From Sisyra terminalis (Eukaryota > Arthropoda > Insecta > Neuroptera > Sisyridae), in NCBI GenBank assembly GCA_958496175.1, contig OY292275.1:21762001-21826000 (forward strand): a stretch of DNA of 64,000 bases, given 5' to 3'. Each line of letters starts with the position of its first letter. The first letter of the stretch is position 1. Of the stretch, positions 34,276-46,212 are shown one piece after another. A program made the translations under genes and the position numbers. A model generated the notes under the pieces. The model had not been told where the DNA came from. It made no database searches and worked only from the letters and a program-made list of their open reading frames with translations.

Positions 34276-35248
34276 ACAACGGTAAATAATGAATAAAATT
34301 GAAGTAGTTATGAAATATATATTTTCCAGTCATATGATGATAAATGTTCAAAATAGTGCCAGGAATTGGAAATGTTTCTCGGAAAATCGAGATTGAAAAG
34401 TCCCGGGAGAATTACAATTGCGTTCCCACCAACTACATGAGAAATATTAACAATACAATATAAAATATGAAAAAGAAATTTTAAAGCAGTCGCAGGGTTA
34501 TTTTCTTGCTTACTCTTTTGTTTATTATTTGCTTGGCTATACTCCTTAGAGGTAAAATCCAATTAGCTTGATTACTGGTAAATACATTTTTTGATAACTA
34601 TCACCTTACCTTAATGATTTTCTCAATTTGTATTTTAAATTTTCAAAAAACCTATATCTATCGTTTTCCTTTACAGCTGTTATGTTTTGAATCAAAATGG
34701 AAACTTGAATAGTAGTTTTTACGAAGAATAACGTTAAACGTTAAATAACTGTGAATGGAAACACGCTATTTTTTTTAAATATACATATTGGTCATCAAGA
34801 CCGTGGTGCTACTAAAAAAGTTTACTTAAATTTTAAATATCAGCAATGTCATCTGGGAAAAATCATTAGATAAATGTAAATCTGTTATTCATCAATTTAT
34901 TTCATTAACATTTTTATTTTTTATTTTATTTTTTAATACACCTTATGCACATTTAAAAAAAATAAAGACATGACAACTTGAGATCGCACTACCGGTATAC
35001 CGATTTCCGGTAATTTGAGCCATCTATACAATTTTGCAATATCGCTATTCATTTGTATAATTATCGTTTTTTTGATATTTGCCAGAATATAGGGGTCGCC
35101 CAATATAGGAGACTGACGAATATATTTATTGCGTTCTTATTGTTCTATTACAAAACATTGCTTTTGTTTTCTTCTTCTGTTTTCTTTTAAAGCCAATGCA
35201 CGATAAGGGTAACGAAATGAATAGTTCAATTTTCGGCAACTTTAATAT
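34276..35248. other. No gene recognised
   Basis: AT-rich; ORF 34308-34562 minus has no recognised motif. Confidence 0.5.
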
Positions 35249-35681
35249 TGTAACAGAAAGGGACAAAGTTTGTCTCTCTCTTTGTGCCATGCCGGCACGC
35301 GATTGGCTGAGTGACTTCTATCTCTCTCCCACCAATGCGAATGTACATATAGATTGTTCTGGAAACATCTAGTAAGTGGTGGAACGTTGGCGAATATTGG
35401 AGTATATTCTAGAATGTTGGGTTGCGGGTATATAAGGCGTTCAGTCAAGTCAGTTGACAGTTCTATACAGAAGTTCAGATTTGAATTTCCGTTACAACAA
35501 AGCGATTACAAAGCGATTTTTAGTGTGATTTGAATTAAAAGTGATTATTGTCATTTAAGTGATTGTTTTGACAAGTGTTTTAATAAAGTGATTGTGAAGT
35601 TTGAAAGTGATTATTTATTTCCAAAAGAAATTAAACAACGAATAACGCCATCTCAATACAGTTCTGAGACGTCACGTTACA
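35249..35681 (+). mobile_element. Solo LTR (family B), 433 bp
   Basis: The element starts TGTAACAGAAAGGG and ends GACGTCACGTTACA, so TGTAAC/GTTACA form the short terminal inverted repeat of an LTR. ATAT flanks both sides (35245-35248 and 35682-35685), a 4-bp target duplication typical of many Gypsy-type elements. Inside are a TATA box TATATAAG (35429-35436), arthropod initiator-like TCAGT motifs (35441, 35450) and AATAAAG (about 35582). Palindromes TTCTGGAA (35358-35365) and TTCTAGAA (35407-35414) lie upstream of the TATA. GC is higher than in the surroundings. No internal domain or second LTR is present, so it is a recombination product. Superfamily is inferred from the duplication length. 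Confidence 0.75.
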
Positions 35682-37902
35682 ATATTATTGATTATATATT
35701 TTGCATCTATGAAACATTAGCAATGATTTAATTTTAATTACATGTTCGATAGATATCTTTTCGTAATTAAACATATTGTCAAGCTAATTCAAACAATACT
35801 TGCCTTCTAGTAAAATTAACAGTCCTCTTAAATTAATAGAAAATCATTATTAAACTCAGACATTAAACTTAAAATTTAAAGGACTAATTAATAAAAATTG
35901 CTAACTTCTGTTTATTTTGTACTTTTTAAGTTTTTTACTTATTATTTTAATTACTTTTATTGATACTCACTTGCGCTAAATAAATAAAATTATAATGCTT
36001 CATATTAACTGAAGTGTAAAAATTAAATTTCCACATGATTTCTTTTAACTATAATATCAAAGCTTATAAAATTTTATTGTTTACTTACGCTCGTAACGGC
36101 TTCTTTAAATATTTTATTATAGAAACCATTGAAGCAACAACAACAAAAAAACATTTTTGTTATAGTTTCAATAACGTAAAGGAGAAGATATCAGTAATAT
36201 AGAATACTAATAAATTTCAAAAAGATAGAGATGCATTTTCCTGACACACAAAATAATTTAATGAAGCTTTTAATAAGAAAATATCTTGCGGTGTTGAAAG
36301 CTGCACAGTTAGTTACTAAAACGAGCTTTTCCAGTGTGGCATATGGTTTTACTTCATTACATTTGCAAGCTCCAAAAGTCGTTCTTTCGCTCTATAGTAG
36401 AACGCTTGCATGCACGGCGGTACAGTATGTAGAACAATGATAGCTACTTGCACTTATCACTGATATTAGACAAAGATCGAAAGCAATGGGTATGCTAGAT
36501 TGGATGAAGCTTTTCCCTTCTACTTAAGTGTTGGTTAGCCCCGAATAACTCTCGGGCACACTAAAGTCGCCGTTTTCTTACCCAACTTACTCATTCAGCT
36601 TCATCTCATCGTCATCATCACCAATCTCCATTTCGACCTCACATACCATATTCCTCCTAACATCGACACACTCAACACACACCATACTTTAGCTTCTGTT
36701 CTTAGCTCTCTTCCCTCTAAGAGATGTTTGAATAATTTATAAATCGCCCCTCAATGTTACTATAGAGAGTGCAAAATTTAACTTTGATGTTTCTAAGAAG
36801 AATTCTGAATTCATTATATTCGAAAGACTCGAAAATCGAACTGATGGAATGATGAGAAATTATGAAAATCCTCCACCATATTCTCAAACTTAAAGTACAC
36901 CCAAACCGTCAACTAACCGACCATCTTCTTTTGCCATCCTGTTCCGTCCCCGGCTGATATTAACATTTTTATATTAAAAACAGTTTTTGATCTAACAGTT
37001 TTATATTTTCTTTATATTTATTTCTTATATAAAAAATTTTAGTTTCTATGTTCTACTTCTATAACGCAAAAGAATATCATAACATAATCAACATCACTTT
37101 TATCTTAATTTAAATTTGGCTTTCGACAAAATCGTTACATTTCTTCGCATTTAATTATAGCATAAAACTTTTAACCACACATTTAGTAAACTTTACTAGA
37201 ATCATGTAAAGATAAAAAGTTCTTATACTCACATTTGTTAAGTTTTAAAGCTATTTGTTTTTACAATTACCTCACGTCATAGACGTAGTCTTAGCTAATA
37301 TAAATTTGCGTCTCATCTCCCCTTGTACTTTCATTGTTGGTTCTATAAACCTTAATAATGCCGGCGGCTAAATAAACGTGTGAGCTTTAAGCTTACTGTA
37401 AGTCCATGCATAAATTAAAGTAGGTATATATAAATTTAACAGCACCTCTAACCAATTTTCCCCAACAGAAATAATAATTGATATTTTAATGGTTATAATG
37501 ATGTAGATACTGTAGAAATAGAGGAACATATATCAAGCAAAAACCAATATATTATATATATAATACCAATTTGTATTTATTTTTTGGACTGAATGGTAAT
37601 TTAACAATATAAATTTATTTTAGTTATTATATTAAGAAACTTCGAAAAAATATTCTCACATAATGAAAGAAGAACCTAAGAAATAAATATTTCAACGAAA
37701 TAAAAAATTGCTAAATATTCATAAAGGTAAACAAATGCTTACGTATGTTCTTTGAACTACGAAAACAATCTACTGTCATTGAGGTTTTATGAAATATATA
37801 TATATGTTTTGAATGCGCCACAAAATATTAAACGTCGAAAATAATGGTTGTAAGCAGTTGGTCGAATAAATCCTAAGATAGCATTATTTTTTTATGTATT
37901 AT
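35682..37902. other. No gene recognised
   Basis: 2.2 kb. The ORF 36231-36440 (69 codons) has no recognisable domain. The stretch 36530-36720 is richer in C and T than the surroundings, without assigned function. Confidence 0.5.
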
Positions 37903-38081
37903 GTGCCATTCACGCTTTGACTTGCAGTACTGCTAGTCGGACTACTAGTTGGATCGCCCAAATGATCTGACTAGTCCGATTAGACGTCCAACTTCCAACA
38001 TCATTCTCAGTTCGACTTTAGATCCAACTTCGAAAGTCGGACCACTAGTTGGACTGCAAGTCGGTGCGTGAATGGCCTACT
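37903..38081. mobile_element. Palindromic MITE, second copy of the 12241-12415 core
   Basis: Begins GTGCCATTCACGC and ends GCGTGAATGGCCTAC. The arms contain AGTCGGACTACTAGTTGGAT and its mirror, with a GATCGCCCAAATGATC centre-left segment that equals GATCGCCTACATGATC in the 12-kb copy. About 178 bp and non-coding. No target duplication could be assigned. Confidence 0.75.
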
Positions 38082-41000
38082 TAACTAATAATCAATTTAT
38101 ATATAAGAAATCGTTTGCCCTGATTGACTGATGGATCGACACAGCCGCTAGCCTAAGAGATAAGAATTTTAGAAGCTATATAACTGTATAGTTTAAAGAT
38201 GTAGGTATCCGATAAGATAGGATTTTTGAAAATCCTTTCCCTAAAATAAAATTCTATAACAACATTTGTCTCTTTCTTCTTCTCCCCTGCAAAAATCTCC
38301 AAGTTTTTCCAAAACTTTGCGTTTTTATTTTTTTATATATTTCAAGGTATTTATGATTTTTCTTTGGTAATAAGGACTATCCTGTAGAGATGAAAAACAT
38401 CGCTGAGTTTCATTTCTATCAAAGACATACCTGAATTCATCCTCTGCGAGACCGAGAAGTCGAATTAAGGACAATTTTTTGTATTCTGTGACACTTTTGC
38501 CCTTGATTTTCTAAACAAATTTTAAATATTATTCAAAAACATTTTTCTCTTACTATCTTTTTCAATTAATTGATCGAAATAATTATGAGACATTATATTT
38601 TTTTCATGTTACGTTCTGTTATTGTTCTGTTTTTCATTGTTCTGTTCCATCGTGTTTTGTTTTCTCATACAATCATAAAATAACAATCAAGGTAAGGTAA
38701 GGTAAGGTTGGCTTTAAGTTATGAAAAAAACAAACTTTAAATTCATAGTCTTATCAAGATTTATGAAAAAATTAAGGGTTAGTTCTGATAAATGAACGAT
38801 AAATTTAATTTAATTTTGTAACCGTGATAAAAGGTTTACAAAAAACTATGCAAGCATTAAAAAGAACCAAAATTATAAATACTTTTAACTACCTATGCGT
38901 TTTGTCGCATTAGTAATATAAACAAATGTAAACTTATGTAACTTTATCAAAAAAAAAAAAAAAAAGTAATAAAGTTCTTTTCTTCATTAATATTTATTTT
39001 CTCTAAAATGCATTATTCCACTAATAGGTTTTCCAAATCCCATGTCTCCCTCTCCCCGCCAACATGGATCTCTTGGCCCACGACCACGTTAAAATAATGG
39101 GACTCACACAAACTTTAAAGTAGAAACTGTTGTTCATTGTTTAATACAGTGTTAAATGTTGCGAATAATGAAAATATAGCCTTGTGTGTGATGCTACACC
39201 ACTGCCTTTATTGTTCCACATTTTAACATTTGTACTATCCATCCCGCTAACAACCCTTAGCCTAACACAATCATATTCACATATGCGCGATATACATTAT
39301 GAAAGTGGAATACAAAACAACCCTTCCATAACTACGGTTCCATTTCCCTCGCTAAAAACAGAAATTTCTCGTTTCATTTCCGAGTCAATCAAAAGTTCCG
39401 CTTTCGCATTTGATGAGAGATTCAAGATTCCACTGAAATTTATTTTCAAAATATAACTAAGTTTCTGTATAAGTTAATTCTATATTGAGCATTAGCTGCA
39501 TGGAAAAATAATGGACGAAGGATTTACCTACCTTTAACGTATATTTTTTTCATATATTTTTTTTCTTCTACGGTACAAATGTCTCCACATACGTTTATTT
39601 TAATTACTTACAGCTGCAATTATTGTCCAATAAAACGTTTTTCGTGTTTACATAAATTACTGAAATACTTGTACGTTACCTATTTTTTAAAAATACAGAG
39701 TACCAACCCATAATTACCGTCACAAATAAAAAGGCAAAGCGCCGCCTGAAAGCTCTACAAATACTTTTACGAAATATATATATAGGTACATATCACAAAA
39801 TGAGTTAACGAGACGCGGTAAACAAGGACGTAACAGGGTGAAACGTAGGAAAGTTGAGAATGAATTCAAAGTTTAGGTAATTTAAAATGAGCGCTTACAA
39901 TTATTTTGAAAGTTAATTTTTTGGTTTAAGTCAAATAAGAATGAGAAACGTAGGAAAGAATGGATAATTAATTTTGCTTACCCCAAGTAATTACTTTTCA
40001 TTTAAATTAATGTCCTCGCTAATTTTCTTATTTGACACAAAAAAAAATATCACAATTCACTTAAAATCTTTTTTTAAATTTACTTTAGGCCAGTTTGGTT
40101 AAAGTAAACTTTAAACTAGCTGATCCTTTTGTGATTTGGCTTTCGGTCCTAGTTTCCATTATCTAACTAAAAGCCATAGCCATTACTCATTTGCTCATTA
40201 TCCTTTTCACAGAAAGCTCGGCACACACAAAATGTTTAACAACGAATTACGATATAACTACTATAGAAAATTCAACAAAATATTTCCCTCATTTGAATTA
40301 AGTGGTTGATAATGTCTGCACTTGAGTGTATGAAATTTTCAATCGTTTATCTCTCAACCTAAAAATGACCCTTTTTGCATAAAGTGAAATCCGAAAATCA
40401 TAACATAATTTTGCGAATCATTATTACATATAAATCAGATTAAACCTAAAACTATAATCCCTATTATGAAGCCAAAAGCTGCGAAAGTCATATGGTGGAG
40501 TTTATTTTTGGATAACTGAATATGTAATACTTGGAAAATAGGAAAAGTGTCAACAATTTCAGCCCTTAGTTACTTGACAGATTGAGGTGAACCACCGTGA
40601 TTTGAATCGTTAAGTCTGGATTTGACAGAAGCAGGAATAAATCATCGTTGTGTCTATTCCGTAATATTCCGAAACTCGGAGGACATGTACATAAATGTTC
40701 ATACATGTCTAGGACATGAAGATGACCACATCACTCACAATCTGAAGATTGAAGATTGGTAGAGGTTGGGGCAAAACGCACCCTTTATCGAATTTATCAC
40801 GCTTGACAACTCACGTATACCGCCGAGACCTAAGTCAATAATGGACAATGAAGGATATTTGGAGATAATTGTTGGCCTGAATGGGAGATAGAAAAGTTTT
40901 CGAGTCCTAAAATAAACATCTACATTCTAAAGTTTTAGAAACAACAAAAAGTTGAACACTGAAACTACTAAATTGTTTTGGTCATATTTCAATGTTAAAA

Positions 41001-41695
41001 ACATTTTTTTTGCACTTATCTAAAAGTTATTTTTGAATCTCATGTCGTATTTAAACCATCAAGTTATTCTAGCAATGTTATAAGTGAGTCTTTTCACTTT
41101 TTATCGAAGTATAAAAAAGCATTCATTTATTCATTCATCCCTTCATTATGTATTCAGACAAATGAAATTCTTGGATTTTTACAATCCCAGCAGGAAAGCA
41201 GTGCTAAATCCGAGATAAGAAAACGGAAAACGCACTCAACGCCACAATTTAATTTTATTTTTAAATTTCGTTTTCCATAAAAACAGTTTCTTATGTCTTT
41301 AATTCAAAGCTCCAGTTTGTAGTGAAAGTAATGACAATATTGGACAAGTTCGCAATTTTTAAGTGAATTGCAAAAAATTTGTATAAGTCATTTCATTTTC
41401 TTTTATTTATGTAGGAAGAAAATGAAAATCCTTTGGGTTTTAATTTTTTTCATGCTTTATAACAATTTAATATTCATTTTCAAAAGTTTTAAGTATTAAT
41501 TTATAACTGTTTATTTTGCAACTCTTAACTGTTCAGTTAAAATAAATAATATTAAAAATAGAATTTAAATATTGATAAAGGTTAACAAAAAGGCAGGCCA
41601 ATGTTTTGAATAAATAGAGTAACACGGAAATTACTTGCTGTTTGATTTTAATGATTAAAAACTTGCAAAGAAAATGTAGAAGTTTTCTTATATAT
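38082..41695. other. No gene recognised; contains a small GGTAA microsatellite
   Basis: 3.6 kb. Four GGTAA units lie at 38691-38709 and an A17 run near 38950. ORF 39184-39456 (90 codons) has no recognised motif; GC is slightly raised at 39000-39450. No transposon signature was recognised. Confidence 0.5.
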
Positions 41696-41990
41696 TATCG
41701 CGGACTTAGAACATTTAAAAGTTCTAACAATAAGGTTGGAGTGAGACGAAAGAAGTTTCGGAACTTTCGGAACTTTCTTCTCGAGATTTTAATGTAGGAT
41801 AGAAAGATATGGAAAAAAGAGAGATCGTTCGAGAACTAGCTAGAAGCTTCCAGAAAGAGCAAATTGGTATATATAAAGCAATTGACCGTCGACAATAAAC
41901 CAGTTACGAATTACAGTAAAAGAATAATCAGTTATAGTTCGAAATTAATCGTTAATGAAATTACAATAGTAGAGATAGCATACATCCCTG
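41696..41990 (+). mobile_element. Solo-LTR-like copy of family A with heat-shock-element array
   Basis: Aligns with the 18569-18906 LTR: TTAGAACATTTAAAAGTTC at 41706-41724, AAGCTTCCAGAAAG at 41844-41857, TTGACCGTCGA at 41882-41892 and CAGTTACG at 41901-41908. The terminal TG is mutated to TA and the 3' end is uncertain, so the boundaries are approximate. A clear TATA box (TATATATAA, 41868-41876) follows the array of GAA/TTC units. A repeated TTTCGGAAC (about 41756-41773) lies further upstream. No coding region follows. Confidence 0.5.
41828..41856 (+). promoter_or_regulatory. Heat-shock-element-like array upstream of LTR TATA box
   Basis: TTC at 41828, GAA at 41833, 41843 and 41853 and TTC at 41848 fall on a 5-bp grid, so five of six successive positions fit nTTCn/nGAAn; AGAAG CTTCC AGAAA (41842-41856) is a perfect three-unit element. 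It ends 11 bases before the TATA box at 41868. Confidence 0.55.
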
Positions 41991-42769
41991 CCACACCCTT
42001 CTTTTAATTTATATAGTTTTGGACATATCGTTATCTAACTTTACTTATGCGGTTAGGAACCAAAATAAGTTTTCATTACATAAAATGTCTTTCTGGTCTA
42101 TGTCAAGCATTTTTAGTAATCTATAAAACGCAAGTATACGTCCTTTCTTTGACCACAGGAATTCTGGGTAAGCACTTGCGTTGCGACTATTGCTTCTCTT
42201 GCACCCAACTCCTACCTGAACCAAAATTTTGAGTCATTTGTTTCATTTTCAACGGAATTTAGATTAAATCAGTAAAATAAATGGTAAGCCTATATTAAAG
42301 TAGGTACGTTTGTCGGTAAAGAAAAAAAACAAAGAATTCATTTAAGAACTCACGTGTGTCATTTGTTTCAATTGTTATTTTGATTTTATTTGTAGCCATT
42401 TTTTGCCGTTTATCCGTTGTGTCAGTGTTGGACTGTGAACATTTCACGGTAAGTTACTAGTATTGTTGATACTATATACAAAAGTATTATCGTGCATTAA
42501 TAATAACATTTTAAAACAATTTATAATGAACGTCTAGCGGTGACTTTATACTTCAAATATTATACGAATTTTATAATATAAAAATATAATTAAAACTTGC
42601 GACATGTTATCGATTTTTCAACTAAAAACTAAAATTTGTGAAAAGTTAACGGAATATCTAAATAAGAATCGGTATGTTGCATTTATTTGAATTGGAAATA
42701 TTCTCTGGAAACAATTGGTTTGGCTATATAGATATAAGTCTATTGTAAAAACAATCCACTCGAAAATTT
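41991..42769. other. No gene recognised
   Basis: AT-rich; ORF 42047-42232 has no recognised domain. Confidence 0.45.
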
Positions 42770-42920
42770 GCAACTTTATAACTTCTAAAGTGTTTAGTGA
42801 CTCTAGAGTTAACAAAAATTGGTAATCGAGAAGTATCGTAAATTTTCTCGAAATGAGAATCGAAACCAAAACCTACCAGTTTTGGAGCGGTCATCTTAAC
42901 CACTCGACCACCAGAAGGGT
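42770..42920 (-). mobile_element. tRNA-derived SINE, copy 2
   Basis: On the minus strand it starts CTGGTGGTCGAGTGGTTAAG (box A region), then ATGACCGCTCCAAAACTGG, then box B-like GGTTTCGATTCTC. The body reads TTAACTCTAGAGTCACTAAA (minus). It matches 34131-34275 and 50757-50905 across head and body. Downstream sequence to about 42610 may be its tail, but no repeat was confirmed. Confidence 0.7.
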
Positions 42921-45130
42921 TATCTTCTTTTATATAACATATTTTTAATAAGCAGTGATTCAGTCGCTGCCAGGTCTACGAACGGTTTTTCAAAACAGAA
43001 ACCATACTATCTGGTAGAAACTATACTCAAATATGATAAAGAACGGATTGTTGCCTTGCCTTCGTATTGGATAAAAAATAAACATATATCTCCTGCTTTT
43101 TCTATCCAAAATAAACTAAATTAAATCAATCGAACGTTTATAAGACAAGCTAATAATGACATATTTCTCTGAGTGCCTAATTTCACATTTTTCATTAAGC
43201 CGATTTGGAGAAAATAGGTTATGGTGAAAATGTAAACGTATCTAAATGTGTTATAACAAGGATTTCGTTTTTATTTGAAGTATTAGCGTATAAATATTAA
43301 CTTTACTCTCGTTTAAATATGACTTTTATTTTAATAATTAATATATAGCTCATACTACTGCCTATAATTAACGGCAGTTTCATTTTAGGCTGAAGTTTGC
43401 ACAATAAGCTTTTGTCAATAGCACAATATATTACGAATAGGTATTTCATGGATAAATTATTTTCCGATAGCTAATAAACAAAATTGCATTTACGTATATT
43501 TTTAATATGATTTGAATACAAAATTGAACGTGTTCAAAACAGTGTAAACTAAATATATAATGATAGGTCCATAATCACAGATTTGGTATTTTATTGGATA
43601 AAAATCTTGCAAAACGGTGTACCAAATATCTTAAGGATTGTTAAAAATAAAATTGATATCCTACGTCTATGAAAACAATGCATGAAAAAAAATGCCGAAA
43701 ATAGAATCCTTCATATTTTAAGCGACAATCAAAAATCGTATATTTTTTATTATTATATTTAAATAGATTTCCCAAATACTAAAAACCATTTTTCTCAAAC
43801 AGTAATCATATTACCAAGGGACATATACCAAGGGATTCTACTAAAACAACTTGCAAACCATATAAGTTATTTTATTAAGAAGTAAGTACATACTCTGCTA
43901 AGTAGGCTTCTAAATACCATCATAATTTCCTGCAATGCTTTTCTATATTTATAACTCAATTATCCCATTATAGGCTTTTACTTTACATCCTACAAACTCG
44001 TCTTTATCAGTCTCTCAATCGCTTCTACTTGTCTCTAATTTTCAAATTAATTTAATGCTCAATATTCCATTTCCATCATCATCGTCAGGTTTATTTAATA
44101 TATTAGATAAATATAGAGAGATTAAATAATGAGGCTGTGTAAGTTGGTAAACTAGCGGTTGTTTATTCTATCAGGTGCTCTGTTGACATATCACATAAAA
44201 GGGTAACGGATAAAGGATGCAGAATCCCCAAATAAGCTACATACGGTGGATGTAAATTTCCATCCTTGTTTTAACTTTTACCTTATGCTAAATCCCCAAA
44301 TACAAGTCGTGGAGTAACCAAGTATTATACATACTTGGTAGTCACATCACCGCTATTCCCTACACATTGAATATAGGAAAAGACACATGCATGAACATTA
44401 AATGTCAGATAAACGGAAACACAATTGTAAAATGTTAAGAATTGAAAATCGTGTAGTTGAAAGCGTTAAATCTTAGAAATGAAGAAGATAAACATTTTTC
44501 TATCATACACCCATGTGTAATATATAACAAATGATTTAGTGTTACCACAAACATACTCGAAAATATTCTAACTTAAAATGTGAAGTTTTAACAAACATTT
44601 ACTTATGTTTAAACCAAAAATTTCATTGAAATTTAATATTATAATAATGATGTAGTTAAGAAGCTATTAAAATGTATTTTTATTTAGTGTTTCATTTTTT
44701 GTCATTAATTTTTAAGCCTTTAGAAATTTGTAATATTTATTGCGTTTCATCTTACACTGCATTCATCAAATACCTCATTAAATGGGTACTCATCTTAACG
44801 TTCTATTTTTCTCTAATAAGCATTTTTACGAACTGAGTTGAGAGAAGGCCCTTGATGTATAAGTCGGTATAAAAGCTGTATTGATTTTTCCAATATTGAT
44901 TTCTTTTTTTTGGGAATTAATTTTACAAAACTGAAATTATTTAATTATGATGAAAATTCAATAGTATTTAATTTTCTCAATCGGCAAGATCATTGCTACT
45001 AGTACCTATAAGCTTCGTTCAGTAACACAGCTGCTAATTTTTGGAAGTGTTGAACTGTTTTCTCCATTCAATCATTATTGCATGTACTCCCTGATTCATG
45101 CGGCATTTTTAGCCTAAGTAATTTTCCTTG
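42921..45130. other. No gene recognised
   Basis: 2.2 kb AT-rich. A perfect 9-bp hairpin ACCAAGTAT/ATACTTGGT with a 5-base loop lies at 44317-44339. Nothing else recognised. Confidence 0.5.
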
Positions 45131-45178
45131 ATTTACGTGGAGTTGATTAACACGACTTCATTTTACGCGGTCTGATAT
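45125..45178 (+). mobile_element. pogo/Tigger-like end fragment
   Basis: CTTGATTTACGTGGAG, GATTAACACGACTTC and ATTTTACGCGGTCTG give the same spaced TTTACG(C)G units as at 6-35 and 480-530. Fragment only. Confidence 0.35.
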
Positions 45179-45737
45179 ATAAAACAATATACAGATATAT
45201 TCAGTTACTGTAGTATCCAACGATTTCATTAACGAAATCTTAAGCACAATGGCCAAGCTGCATTTTCTGACAAATCTGTAATAGAAAAGTTTTCACCAAA
45301 GATTGCTGATATGACAACTTCTATTCGGGAAGAAGATCCTTAACAGAACTTTGGCCACACAAAACATAAGAAATGTCAATGACTTTAACTTCTATAACAC
45401 ACAATTAGTGCAATCGATTTTAATTGTTGCATTTTCGAATATATATATATATTCAAAAATATTCTCTGAAAATTTGATATTGATCCAAGTATTAATAAAA
45501 TTTTATTTCTGTGTTTGTAACTGTAAGTGAATATGTACAATGTAAAATGTGTAGTAGACCAGAATAGTCTGAAATTCCATCACAACGGTGACTTGGTTTT
45601 AAATTAATGATAATTAAAATTATAATACTGTATGATAAACGTACCCCATATACCGTCAACTCTTGTGGCTTTTGAATAGATGGCTCGTGGTTAGTAGAAA
45701 AAAAAATAACTAAGTGAAATGTCATTTAAAACTTTAA

Positions 45738-46208
45738 AGGTATTCTTCTCGAAACGGTAATTTCAGAGTTGAAGAGGAAAATTTTTCCGAAACGCCTGGA
45801 CCGATCGTCTTTAAATTTATACACAATCTTCTTAGATACTTTTCTCAGGTAATGAATGAAGTAATAAGATTTTTGTCAGTATTTTACATTTTTTCAGGCT
45901 ACTATAAAGTATGTTTTTTTTTTGGGAGGTTCTATTTTGTCAAATATCAAAATTTTGAATTTTCATATAACTGTATTCATCTATTCGAAAAATATACCGT
46001 CCGTTTTTTTAGATAGTTTGCACCGAAGATATCTTCCTCACCGCTTCTTTTTGCGGAGACCTTTCAGGAGATCGTCTTCAGGAAAAAAAGAAACTTCTCT
46101 TATTACATAAATGCACATGTTTTTGAAGTTTTTATATAATGAAATAGTTTTTCACAAAAAATTTCGGAAAAACAACGTTTTTTTAGATTTACAATTAGGC
46201 ATAGCCTC
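45738..46208 (-). mobile_element. TTAA-flanked non-autonomous element, diverged copy 2
   Basis: TTAA at 45734-45737 and 46209-46212 flank it. On the minus strand it starts GAGGCTATGCCTAATTG and ends with the complement of AGGTATTCTTCTCGAAACGG. Block order on the minus strand matches copies 1 and 3: a CCGAAATTTTTTGTG block, GAAAGGTCTCCGC (compare GCGGAGACC in copy 1), then TAAATTTAAAGACGATCGG and GTTTCGAGAAGAA. Similarity is weak, so membership is inferred from order and flanks. Confidence 0.45.
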
Positions 46209-46212
46209 TTAA

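Noticed and set aside
38691..38709. GGTAA tandem as repeated splice donors
   Set aside because: A simple pentanucleotide repeat; no adjacent open exon supports splicing.
39184..39456. 90-codon ORF
   Set aside because: No recognised domain or repeat, and no supporting neighbours; not distinguishable from chance.
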